Assembly (NCBI RefSeq): GCF_003286085.1
Contig: NW_020825357.1
Span: 62,001-126,000, forward strand
Direction of reading: 5' to 3'
From: Drosophila persimilis
Lineage: Eukaryota; Arthropoda; Insecta; Diptera; Drosophilidae
Length of the DNA: 64,000 nucleotides
In this document: in pieces, positions 23,963-34,850 of the stretch
Layout of the letters: every line of letters begins with the position of its first letter
Position numbering within the stretch: the stretch's first letter is position 1
Translations under genes and position numbers: made by a program
Notes under the pieces: model-generated
Seen by the model: the letters and a program-made list of their open reading frames with translations, nothing else
What the model was told of the DNA's origin: nothing
The model's database searches: none

Positions 23963-25594
23963 TCTCTATTTATTTAGTTTGTAAGTTCTAGGATCTGTTT
24001 AGTGTTACGTTTGATTTAAATTAGTTCATTCGATTTTGTTCTGCATATTTTAAATAGCAGCGCCACACTATCGCTAAGCTTCTTTCGATATATCGGCGAG
24101 AGCTGTGCTGGCTCCAGCTATAACTCGCTGCGGAATATGTTGTCTTGAATATTTCAAATCTCGGCGCTCAAATATCTAGAGCAGTGATAGTTCCAGAAAT
24201 GGTTCGCTCATTTGAACCATTGTAAGGAACAGACTCATGATCAGCACTGTCCCGCAACATGGGACCGGGATGAGCAACATTCTGCATACCCTAGGGAAAA
24301 GGATATTATAGAGTAGACGAAATGTTTGTCATGCCAGGCTCCAATGAATGCAGAAAGTGTTGTCTCTTTTTTGTTTAGAGCTATCTGAAGGAAATTTTGC
24401 AGCTTACCGTGGTATCCGGATCGAGATATTTCCACAGGTAACTAATATATGCATAAATACGCCTAAAGTCATTACCATGACTCATTAGTAATGTTTCAAA
24501 TCTGCTTGGGACACAGAATCTGAGTATTAATTAAAGAAAATAGGGTATAAAGATGCCCATACTCATGGCGGATACCTGTTGCTCAGCAACATTCCATACA
24601 CTCTTACGTTTTATGCTTTGCCATTTTTTTTTAACCTTACATATTTCAGACACAAATCTAATGAAATTAGCATATCTTGTAGAAAGTTGGTTCATTTATC
24701 TGATAAAATTACGTGTTTAGTGCTAGTTATATTTTAGTGCAATTCAGTTGGAAGATATAGTGGTCTTTGTTTCTAAGTAAGGATGAAGGATAGCAGGGTT
24801 TCGTTGGAGGTATTATTATTATTAATATTAGTATTATTTTCCGCGGCTTAACTCGAGTTGTTGTCCTGTTTAAATACAGGGAGGATCAATGGGTTAAGCT
24901 CGTTTGTTTCGTCAGCCGGTCATTGAAAAGCCGGTCAATTTCGCAATCTTTTGTTTATAATTTTCGAATTACGCCGATAAGCGTTGAATGGAATGTTTAT
25001 AGAGTGTCTGTTATCTTTTTTTTTTTGTTGTGACGTGCAGTGCTGTGTGTGAAAAGTGATAAACCTGATGAAATACATATCCTATACATAGTCTCTGAGG
25101 AGTGAGCTCTCCTGTTGCGGCGTCCACAAAGGTTAGTTAATGTAAACATAAATATGATTTTATGCCTTGAAAATGTACAAACATGCACTATTCTATACAG
25201 AATATGTGCATGTACATACATGTGGGTTTTAGTAGAAAGCAACAAGTTGTGTGAGTCGTTTGCGTGTGGAGGGGGCTGTTCGTGAACAGTAATTGAGTTT
25301 ATGCCAATTTCACGTGCTCTGCCCACAACCCTTGGGCAATTTGTCCAATTATTTTGATCTTTGTAACCCTTCCTTCACCCATTTATAGTGTATTTTCTCC
25401 ACAAAATATCGCCACAATTCGTGCCTTGGGTCGTCCCAACCAGTGCGGACGGGGGAGGTGGGGCGGAATCTGTGATCGGTGATAAGCACCCGCAAACATG
25501 TGTAGGTGAAAATTAAGCGGTAACTTTTGTAACGCGAGTGAAGTGCCAGTGTGTGTCAGTCGAGTGGAGCAGTTTGCCAGGAACGGATAGCGCC
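23963..25594. other. mus304 3' end and 5' region of the EcKinase-like gene
   Basis: No coding motif is seen. It holds a CCCTAGGG palindrome inside ATACCCTAGGG (about 24286-24296) and the second copy of the TCTTGTAGAAA repeat. The part after about 24950 is probably 5'UTR and promoter of the gene starting at 25595. No TATA box or DRE was found at a convincing distance. Confidence 0.35.
24675..24724 (+). repeat. Dispersed repeat copy B (pairs with 20951-21000)
   Basis: Starts TCTTGTAGAAAGTTGGTTCA. It matches the copy upstream of mus304 at 39 of 50 positions, same orientation. The two copies bracket mus304 at about 280 bp before its ATG and about 710 bp after its stop. Confidence 0.55.
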
Positions 25595-26932
25595 ATGGAA
25601 CCCCCACAGAAGTCGGAATACACCGCGGAATACTTCCAGAAAGCTTTGGCCAAAGCTTACCACAGCGAAAAGCTGCACGTGGAAAGCACTCGCATCGAAG
25701 CTGTGAGCCAAAATGGCGAGAACTTTTGCAGCGTCATCTACCGCGCGGTAGTCGAATTTCGCAAGACTGCCGACGCCCCCCTGGAGACGGGACGGTACAT
25801 AGTCAAGGATCTGCTGCCCGTTGTGGCCGAGCTGGGGACCAACGAGAAGGCCATGTTCGAGGAGCTCCTGCCGGCCATGGGGGCCATACTGCAGAAAGCC
25901 CCGCCCAGTCTGGGCGAGCACAAGCTGAGCGCTGAGTGAGTAGTTCCCACCGTATGCTGTGCATGCTCTGCATAGATTTCGTTGTTTACCTTAGCTGCCT
26001 CTTGGCCGAGACGGCGAACGGCAAGGAGGTGTACGTACTGGAGGACCTTTGCGCCCTCGGCTATGCCTCAATGGATCGCTATCGGGGTCTGTGCCTGGCG
26101 GATGCCCAGATATGCTTGCGAAAGATCGCCCAGTTTCATGCCGCCTCGATGATCCTGTGCGAGCAGCAGCCCGAACTTGTGGCAAAACTTGAACCCTCAA
26201 ACTATGCCAACGGAGTGTCGGATCCCTTCGCCCAGATCATTGTGGTCGGTGGGACTGAGTTCGCGGCCGATGTATTCGCCCAGGAGCTGCCGCAGATAGC
26301 CAAGAAAATGAAGGCGCAGATACCAGACGCTTACACGCGGCGAATCACGTCCGTGGTCGATCCCAAGAACTCCGCCTTCAATGCGATTGTCCACGGCGAT
26401 ATCTGGGTGAACAACATGATGCTCGATCGAAGCAACAGCAGCGCCATACTCGTGAGTAGATTGGGTAAACCAAATCAGTCCTCAAAATAATCCCAGGGTT
26501 TGCCCTTTCCCATAGGTGGACTTTCAGAACTGTTGCCTGGGCAGTCCGGCCATCGATCTGCAGTTCTTCTTCTACACCAGCCTGCAGCTGGAGGTGCTGC
26601 TCCACCAGCAGGACGCGCTGCTGCAGCACTATTACCGCAGCCTCACGGAGACCCTCACCCTCTGCGGCTTTCGCGGTTCTCTGCCCACCTTCGATCAGCT
26701 AACGGATGAGATGCAGCGCTGTCTGTTCTACGGCTACTATGCCGTTGCCTGCGAGCTGCCCATCTGTTGCGCCTCCCCCGAGGCCAGTGCCGACTTCAAT
26801 CTCCACACCTTTGGCAGTGCGCAGGCCACGGAACTGAAGCGTCGTCAGCTGTTTGCCAACGAGCGAGTGCGTCAGACGGTCAAAGTGTCACTGCTGGCAT
26901 TCGATCAGCAGGGCATACTGGACACGCCCTAG
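25595..26932 (+). CDS. Ecdysteroid kinase-like (EcKL/CHK) protein
   Basis: Three coding exons, 25595-25935, 25995-26451 and 26516-26932, give 404 residues, usual for the EcKinase (DUF227/CHK kinase-like) family. Visible kinase-fold landmarks are the glycine-region equivalent (AVSQNGENFCSVIYR), the strand lysine in RYIVKDLLP (K71), the hinge-like VLEDLCALGY, the catalytic loop VHGDIWVNNMM (H247-G-D249) and the metal-binding VDFQN (D268). All expected catalytic residues are present, so the protein is likely active. Family members phosphorylate ecdysteroids or small xenobiotics in insects; the substrate here cannot be told. The gene stands alone here, whereas many EcKLs are in tandem arrays. The ATG has good context (GCGCCATGGAA). 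Confidence 0.87.
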
Positions 26933-29900
26933 AAAATGTTTGCTATTCTGTAGTGTATTCTAGAGTAATTCTTGTGTAGAAATGTTCTTAAACGGTTGCT
27001 CTTTAATGGTGCAAAAGCGTGTGTTATTCAATGTTTTTGTTCACGTTTTAATGTAGAATTTCCACCTTCCATTCGTGTTTAAAGGGCAGTACTAGTCCCT
27101 TTATCGATTCATTAAGGAGAGGCACTCCACACTCCACACTACAGTGCCTCCCCACATTGGCTGCTACTCAAGTGTTACTTGTGTTTAGAAATAAATTTCG
27201 TTGTCTGCCAAAAGTTTCGGCCGGGGGAGGGGCCAAGATTTACGTGTGTGATGCAAAATGCATGGCTGCATTGAGTGCGATAAAGTTGTAGCTCTGTTCC
27301 CTGGCCGCCTGCCCGCCTGCCCTCCTGCCTCCTGCCTCCTAGATCTCTCCACTAAATATGCAAATCGCTTTGCAGTTGTTCTTAGAAACTTGTCAGCTGC
27401 CAAGTGTAAGCCAGGCCAAGCCAAGCCGAAGCCGAGGCCAGGCGAAGCGCATCGAGGAGCGTTGGGGCGGAGCGTGGGAGCGTGGGAGCCTGAAAGCGTG
27501 CAAGTAAAAAGTGCATTTGACGCCAATGCTACTGCGGATAACTTGTACTTCTTGCAAGTGTTTAAAAAGCAATTTATTGTTTTTGCTCAGCCGTAGCCAG
27601 CATCCAGCATCCAGGCAATCCCATAGAAAGCTTCTGTCATGCGTTTGTTCCTTATTGGACCATTGAGCAGAGATTTCTTTTGGATTTTAGAGGGGCACAT
27701 ATCACATATCCTGCCAGGAGCGTCCCCCCACTCAGAAATGACTTTGCTTTAAGCCCCCGAAAGGCTCGATTCCTTTTTGGCCAAGAGTTTTGTGTTCCTC
27801 GGATTGCAATGCCAGACGTTTTGGGACTGAGACTGGGTCGGAGACTGGGTCTGGGGGTGCTGCTGCTTGCACTGCTTGGAGGCATTAATTGCATTCTGCA
27901 GCATCGTATTGCACTTTCAATTAGTTGCAAATGCCTCAAACGTTGACTCGGACTCGGATTCGGAGTCTCCCCCAACCTCCTTCCGGACACCAGACAGCGC
28001 CGGTGCGTAACAGGAAACGGAAGTTAAGTGCTGAGGCGAGGCGTTAAGTAAATGCAACCCCAGATGAAAGCAAGAAGCCAGCCTCCACGCTTTAATTGGA
28101 AGGTGACGATGATCTGGGGATGGGATGGGATGGGCTGGGGCGGAGTGTCCCCTCAGACACATTGCAACATTGCATTCACTTTGCTTGGCAGCCCCATTTC
28201 CTTTTCCTTGCGCATCTTCTCTCTTTCGAAAGTGCAAACAAATGCAGTGCCCGGACAGGACAGGTCAGGACAGGTCAGGCATTTGGGGAGGTCTCCTTAA
28301 TGCATTTCAAAATTGATTTATGGGTTTTCTTTTGACCTGCCTCACCGCCGCTGCCCCGATGCCCCGATGCACCGACGGACGGATTTCTGTTTGGCTTTGG
28401 TCCGTTTCGTGTTTGTTTTCAAATGTTAATTAAGGTTTACAATTACCCATGGGATAGACCATGGGGGCTGCGGCTTGGGGGTGGTAATTGAGCGACAGTT
28501 GAAACGATTTGTGTGGTTGTGTGTGGACGGGGGCCACGCCTTGGAGCAAGGCGAGCAAACACCTGGACAAAACTTGTAAGATTTCGGTGCTCGGGCAGGG
28601 ATGCTCCCCCCTGTCCGCTCCAGAGCTGCAGAGCTCCAGAAGTTCTGGCTTGAACTTTTTTTCAATTAGCCGGCGCCACGGAGGGCTCTTTCGATGCCAC
28701 TGGGGCACACAATTAAAGGCAATAAATTTGCACATGAGACCATAAATCACAGTCCGATCATAATCTCCCGGCAAACAAATAGAGAGAAAAATCCCCAAAA
28801 CCGAAACACTCGGCTTCCGCTGGAGGACTTCCTCCATTTCTGTAGCCAAAAGTTCCAGCATAATCCGGGGACCGTGGACCGAGCACCGAGGAGTCCCTGC
28901 TCTGCTTCGTTTATTAATTGTACAACTGTCTCCAATCATAATTAATGAACTTTCGGCACATCCTTTGCCGCAGAACTCCACATATCACCCATCCCCCATC
29001 GCCCCACCCCGTCCTGCCCCCAGCAGCTGCTGGAATGCCGAACCGACCAAAACCGATATATAAACACAAATGTTTTTCTTGGCACACCATAAATCTTTCG
29101 TTTGGCCAAATCTGTGCTGCCCCCCTCCGTTTGGTGGGCAGGGGGTTTTCCCTGGCCATCCCTGCCCTTCCTGCTTGGCTTTTCCTCTTCTTTTGCTGCT
29201 TTATTCGGGCTTAATGGTTGGCCTTTTCAATTAGACACATTAAAAGGATTTACTGGGATTAGGTCAATTGTTTTGGGACAAATTGTGATTAAGTTTAATG
29301 TGGAAATTCGATTACTCGCATCTTTAGAGCCACTAAAACTACACAGAGCGGGCCTCGAAAGAGTTTTCTTTACTCGATGGAGGTATTTATTGAATATCCC
29401 ACAAAGGTCTCTGACATCTAGAGCCACTCTACGAGCTTTCAGGGGAATATCGGATATATTATATAGATGGAATCGGGAGCAATCGTAGGCACATCTCTGA
29501 TTTAGTTATAGTTTTCCTCGCAATCGATTCGCCACGGGTCGCGCGTCATGCGGCAGCGCCTCTCGTTCGGTGCCGCATTTGGGATACTCTTGGCTCTAGG
29601 AAGTTCTGGCATCTTTTCCACTGCCGTTCAAGTCCCCAATGAATCGGCTCGGAGACGCTGAATCATCCATCATGCCAGTATACTTAATCGTTTCAGCATT
29701 ATCTGCAGAAGTAATTAAAGGTAGAGCTCGCTATCTGGGGGGCTCCCCGCCCCATATGGCATGACTTTCTTCCACTTCCACTTCCACATGGAGTCCTCTG
29801 CTCAATGACTGGCTTCTCTTCGCTCGCCTGCTGCTTAAGTGGAAAATTACATATGCAAATCCCTAATAATTATCAGCGAGTATCCGCCTCCCCCCCGCAT

Positions 29901-30608
29901 TAATTGTGAAAAAGAAAAGCTGAAAAACACACACTGAAATTGCGATAATTTTTCATTTGGTCGTCGAGGCTTTTCTGCCACTCGGCAGCCAGGGCTGGTG
30001 GCTGTGTGGCGCTCATTTATCAGTGGGTTGTGTGTGTGTGTATCTGTATCTGTATCTGTTGTGTGTGTGTGTGCGAAACGAAATTTAAATAAATTTGGAA
30101 ATGATGACAAAAGCTTTTCCAAGCAATCCAAGTAATTATGCACACATGGCATCCCAGGCAGTCCCAGAGAAGCAGTGTGGTCCGTGCTCCGTGGTCCTTA
30201 AACATTAACACTTTTCCCAAAAATCATCTGGAGGATAAATGGAAGGATCATTAGTCATTGGCACCACACAACACCCCCTAATCACATGTGTGTGTGCACC
30301 CACCCCCCAACCCTGGAGAGATGCGGGTGCTATTCGTGATTACATCCTTCTCCTTCGGATGGTCCCCGCATTCATATGTAAATTCTTCTTGACTTGCAAC
30401 AAAGTGTCTCCTTTTGCTGGCCATTGTCTGTGTCAAATTATTTATTGGCCATCGTTTACATTGATTGAGGGATGCTCGTGGTCCTCAAGGGTAGGTTCAA
30501 CCCTTACCTGCGCGATTTTCGAAATTTTTAGCCAATTTTACATCCGATTCTACATCCGCCTGGTAAGAGATACAGCAACACCTAATGATTCTTTTCCCGT
30601 TTTAAGCC
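26933..30608. other. Gene-poor intergenic region
   Basis: Starts with the presumed 3'UTR of the EcKinase-like gene; AATAAA at about 27190 is a candidate poly(A) signal. The rest contains long AT/GC-mixed non-coding sequence and runs such as (TGTATC)n with TG repeats at about 30035-30073. The longest open frames, such as 28430-28981 minus, lack any motif or coding bias that I can see. Confidence 0.4.
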
Positions 30609-31549
30609 ATGGAAGCACCGAAGAATCTCCAGGACTTGCCCTTCGATATCCTAGATCGGATATTCAAAATTCTAGAACTTGAAGATCAAATGGAGTTGAT
30701 CGAAGTCCATTCCAAGCTCTGGGATGCCTTTGTCGAGCATTGTCGCTATACTAGATAATTTGTTGTCCTCAAAATGGGTTCGAACGTGTCGAATCTTGTA
30801 CGACTGTGCGGCTCCACAATGAATCCATCTGAAGTTTATGAACCCCTCCGATGTCCATCCCTTGTTGCCGGATGTCGAGCGGTATTGTATCAATTTGGAA
30901 ACCATTAGCTTCGGGGTCGACAATTCCAATTGCGACGCCATCAAATCCTTTGTGGAAAGCAGCCCCAAACTGAGATCCGTTGAATTGGTGCTGGAAGGTG
31001 GCAGCATGGCGGACATCTCTCTGGTCTTCCCCATGTTTGAGGGCGTTCCAAAAGTAAAGCACTTGCGGCTGTACAACTTTGCTGGTCATTCGGGTGAGCA
31101 TTTAACTGAATGAGTCGTTTAACTCTATGAGTTCTCCTAGTAATTCTTTGTTCTGGCTTTTCAGTAATCAAGAACTGCATTCGGGGCTTTGTTGACTTGG
31201 AAGAACTGACTGTCGGCGATAGATCTCAATACAAATCAGGGCCAATATGGCACCTCTTTATCTTTGATCTGTTGTGCAAGCTAAGAAGCCTGCGATGTCT
31301 GACAGTTGAAAATTGGGTTGTCGCCCTGAAGGTGGAACTCCCAATCCAATGCCTAATGCCGGAAGAGCTCGCCCTCGTGAATTGCCAGCTTAAGTACTTT
31401 AAGTAGCACTTTAACAAGCTGTCATCGTTCCATCTTGAAGAACCCATGAATAATTCTGATAAGCTGGCATTGAAGTTCATATTGGAACATGCCAGGACAT
31501 TGAAGAAACTCCGCCTAGTGACAGACCATATGTTCTATAAAGGTGATGG
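30609..31549 (+). pseudogene. F-box/LRR-type gene, broken copy
   Basis: Begins ATGGAAGCACCG with a good F-box (LQDLPFDILDRIFKILELED) but hits TAA at 30756-30758 after 49 residues. The frame changes between about 30760 and 30840. It resumes at 30838 (MNPSDVHPLLPDVERYC, then SSPKLRSVELVLEGG and VPKVKHLRLYNFAG, leucine-rich-repeat-like). An intact 71-nt intron (31094-31164) keeps phase, then comes VIKNCIRGFVDLEELTVGD. A TAG at 31404-31406 interrupts again. The last coding-looking block ends near LKKLRLVTDHMFYKGDG at 31549. At least two stops and one frameshift make it dead. The relative at 49237 is intact. F-box proteins are substrate adaptors of SCF ubiquitin ligases. Confidence 0.75.
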
Positions 31550-31815
31550 ATGTATGTGGGATTTGGTAGGAAGCCACAGAGTCTGTAGGGATACCAGAGA
31601 GAGAGAGAGAGAGGGAGAGAGAGAGAGAGAGAGAGACTAGAAGCGGCCGTCGAAAAAAGAGATCCTCAACGATCGACGCCATTCGATTCGGTGCCAAAGT
31701 CTCACTCAGCCACACGAAAATTACGAGCGCAAATTTTTGTATAAATCTAAATAAACTTAAAGCATTTTGGGTTTTGTTTTCGCATTCTCGGCTTACAGAT
31801 TGCATGATCTACGCA
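31550..31815. mobile_element. Possible small insertion flanked by 8-bp direct repeats
   Basis: GGTGATGG occurs at 31542-31549 and again at 31816-31823, exactly bracketing 266 bp. The left copy is the last coding-looking codon run of the F-box pseudogene. The insert contains a GA-rich microsatellite (about 31596-31636), an AATAAA (about 31750) and a TGT...ACA-like segment (31584-31797). No clear terminal inverted repeats were found. An 8-bp duplication would suit a hAT or P-type element; chance repetition is also possible. Confidence 0.3.
31596..31636. repeat. (GA)n microsatellite
   Basis: Nearly uninterrupted GA repeats. Other GA/CT tracts lie at about 34075-34097, 35733-35757 and 62575-62606. 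Confidence 0.9.
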
Positions 31816-34800
31816 GGTGATGGCAAAGCTTCGGGCTAAAGGTGTTCCCAAGTACGGATTCTGGTAAAACACGTACTATTCGATGCATATTAGATGGTTG
31901 GTTATGTGTTACCCCCACTCGTCTCTCAAATACCCCAATGACTCTCTCCTCTCAACACACACGAGCACAGCATTGGAACAGGCAAGAGGCAAGAGTAACG
32001 GACAGCCAAATGATGGAGCCAAGACAAGACGCATATTTAAGACTAGAAACTAAGCTGCCGTTGCGAATAATCTTAAGAATCAATATCTTGGATCTTAAGG
32101 AAGAAGTTCCCCAGTAAATGATGTGCTAGAACTAGTCCATGTAGCAGTGAGAAACATTTAACACATGGATTCCTTGTGGGAATGGAAGGAACAGCTTCGG
32201 TGCAGGGCCTGCCTTCTCTGTCCTTCCTTCCGTTTCTAGCAAACAAATCGAATGCAATTACTTAAACAGCTCTGCTCTCTAGCCATAAAACAGAGATATA
32301 CTCGTGTGCATGCCTCATGTGTTTGTTTGAAAGCGTTTTCCGTTCGTTACAGAACACTTTTCTTTATGACATTTACGCGAAGCAATAAAAACTAAACAAA
32401 TCCTGAATGGTTTTTCTCTCAAATGCTAATGTCCCGCAGTGGATGGATGAATTCGAGGACGTGGATGGGTGACAGGGGATGGGGGACTCTAACCAGGCGA
32501 CCCAAACTTATCTTTTACGATCCGCACAGACATGAGCCAAAAAACTAATTACCTCAAACCGAGCAGCTTTTATGGCCGTCGGTGTGTGGCTTCGGGCACT
32601 TTCAATATCATTTTTAATGCCATCTTTGCGTACGATTTGAATACTACTGCAATCGATGAACCCCCCTCGAACCCCCTCGACCCCCCTCGCATAAAGTTTT
32701 ATGGGGCTTTGCGCTCGGTCCCGTCGGAGACGAGGCGGAAAATCTGTTGGCCCGTAAAAGCGCAGTGTCGCCAAATATTATTCATGGTGCATCCTGCGCT
32801 CCAAGGAGCTGAGTGATGTGTGAAAAGGTTTTCCGCACTTGGCCACAGAATTTATGGTCTGAAAGTTAAATTTGGGCTTTTATTGTTTTTACTTCGACGG
32901 CGGGTGAATATAGTTTGGGGGCAGGTCCTTTTAATGTTTCCTGCATAATTTCCCAGGCGTCCTTTTCGTCCTTGTCCAACACTGCGGAGGCTTCAGCCCA
33001 CGATTGACTGGCTTGTGTGGGGCGGTTCCAGCCAAAGACTCTTGGGTGTGGTACGACTCAAAGGACACAGAGGAGTTTTGGGTGCCGTTCGACTTAAGGG
33101 ACTTTAGGCTGTTCTTCGGCTCTTCGGAGTCCAGGGTGTTGCTCGGCTCCTTGGCTTCACCGATATCCTGCTGCTTCTACATAGAGCACCCACCAAACCA
33201 CCAAACTTGGCCGGAGTGACGCCAGTGAATGTGGACCCCATGTGGCCATTTCATTGTGCTCCACTCAGGGCTATTAAACAGCGGCATGGCAGGGCTATCC
33301 TGAATGGAGTAACTAGGCAAATATAGTCCATAGATCGTGCTAATCGTTAGTAGGGGCATTGCAGAGCAATGCAGAAGATCATAGAAGCCAAAAGGCCTAA
33401 AGGATTGCAGATATTCCATTCAGATATACAAGAAAGCCAAGCAGACTTGATTAGCTTCACCTTTTGGCCCATTCCTGGTTGCAAAGGGACTTGCTTTTGT
33501 TCGCCAAAGAGCTCGAAAGTCTCCCGATTTGCCACCGACCCCAAATGGCGGACTCCTGGGGCACCAACTGCCAGGAGCACGTGCTGCCAGGCTCCGGGGT
33601 AAAAAAGTTTCATCCTGGAGTGAAATATGCACAATAAATTGGCTTTGACTATGCGGTGGATAGAGCAATGGATGGGGAAACGGGACGAAACCCAAAAGGG
33701 TTGCCATGTGGCACACACGAAATGTGGTTCAATTTCTGCCGCTGTGATTTTTGCATAAAATTGATTTCAAATTGTGTTTTTGTTGACTTTAAACATTCCA
33801 CTTTTGGATGATTTTTGCAAAAATCCGCCTTTGATCCGAACCGTCAACAAGTTTGGTTCTGTTCTGTTCTGTTCTCTTGTGGCTGTTGGTGCCACAGTTT
33901 TGTGCAAATAATTGTGGCACGAGGTGTGACCAACGCCCACTGAGAGAGTGCGAAGAATGCGAATGGCACTCAGCCTTCTGCCGATTCGATTGATTTGTCA
34001 AAGGCATTACGCTAATATTTTTGGCAAATACTACCGCTCGATGGCGTCAAAATGACATCGAGTGGTTTCCCCCCCTCTCTCTCTCTCTCTCTCTCTTTCC
34101 ACCCTCTTAACTCTGGAAAATACAACAAAAAATCCAATCCAAGCAACAAAAGCGGGGAAGCCTCGAAGAGATTGACTTGAGGGCTTTCGAGATTGGGTCG
34201 CCGTTCAAGGGTCGCCGCCTCAAAATCTCAATTACCATTGATGCCAGATAGTAGATCTATGAGTTTTAGATGCCAAAACCCAGAATATTGATTGATCTAT
34301 CGACGGTACCATCCACCGTGCTCACGCAAGGCTTTTCCATCGGCGTTTCCTTCGTTCCAAAAATATTACCAATTTGTGTCAACTTCAATTAGATTTACAT
34401 GGAAATTAATATGCAAACAGTGGGATCTTTGTGTATTTGCCCGTTCACGGTGCAGTTTAATTAATCTGTGGAGGAGCACACACACACGTCCAGGACACAG
34501 GACACAGGACATCGCACGCACAGATGCACACAAGTCCGTACGGCGCAGGATATTAGAATGTTTGACAAGTTGTCAATGGACGGACGGACCAAGGAAAATC
34601 AAATCGAATCGAATCGAATCGTTCATTTCGAATGTAAATTAAAACAAATACTCCTCGTATTTGTAACACATAAAATTACTTAAAATTGCAAGAAGTTTCT
34701 TGGGCTCCGTTCTCCTGTCACAAAAATCAAAGTCGAATGCATGGAATGCAAATACTGCTCGTGTTCTTTCCGGCCGGATAAAGTTGTCATATGAGTGCTG

Positions 34801-34824
34801 CTCCTTTGACTTGTTCTTCCCAGA

Positions 34825-34850
34825 CGTCGTCGTCGTCGTCGTCGTCGTCG
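34825..34850. repeat. (GTC)n triplet repeat
   Basis: About nine GTC/CGT units. No associated gene frame is supported. Confidence 0.85.

Noticed and set aside
28430-28981. 183-codon minus-strand frame
   Set aside because: No domain, no promoter or poly(A) context and unremarkable composition; likely chance.
31584-31797. Solo LTR (TGT...ACA with internal AATAAA)
   Set aside because: No matching target-site duplication at these borders; the 8-bp repeat further out fits a different insertion model better.
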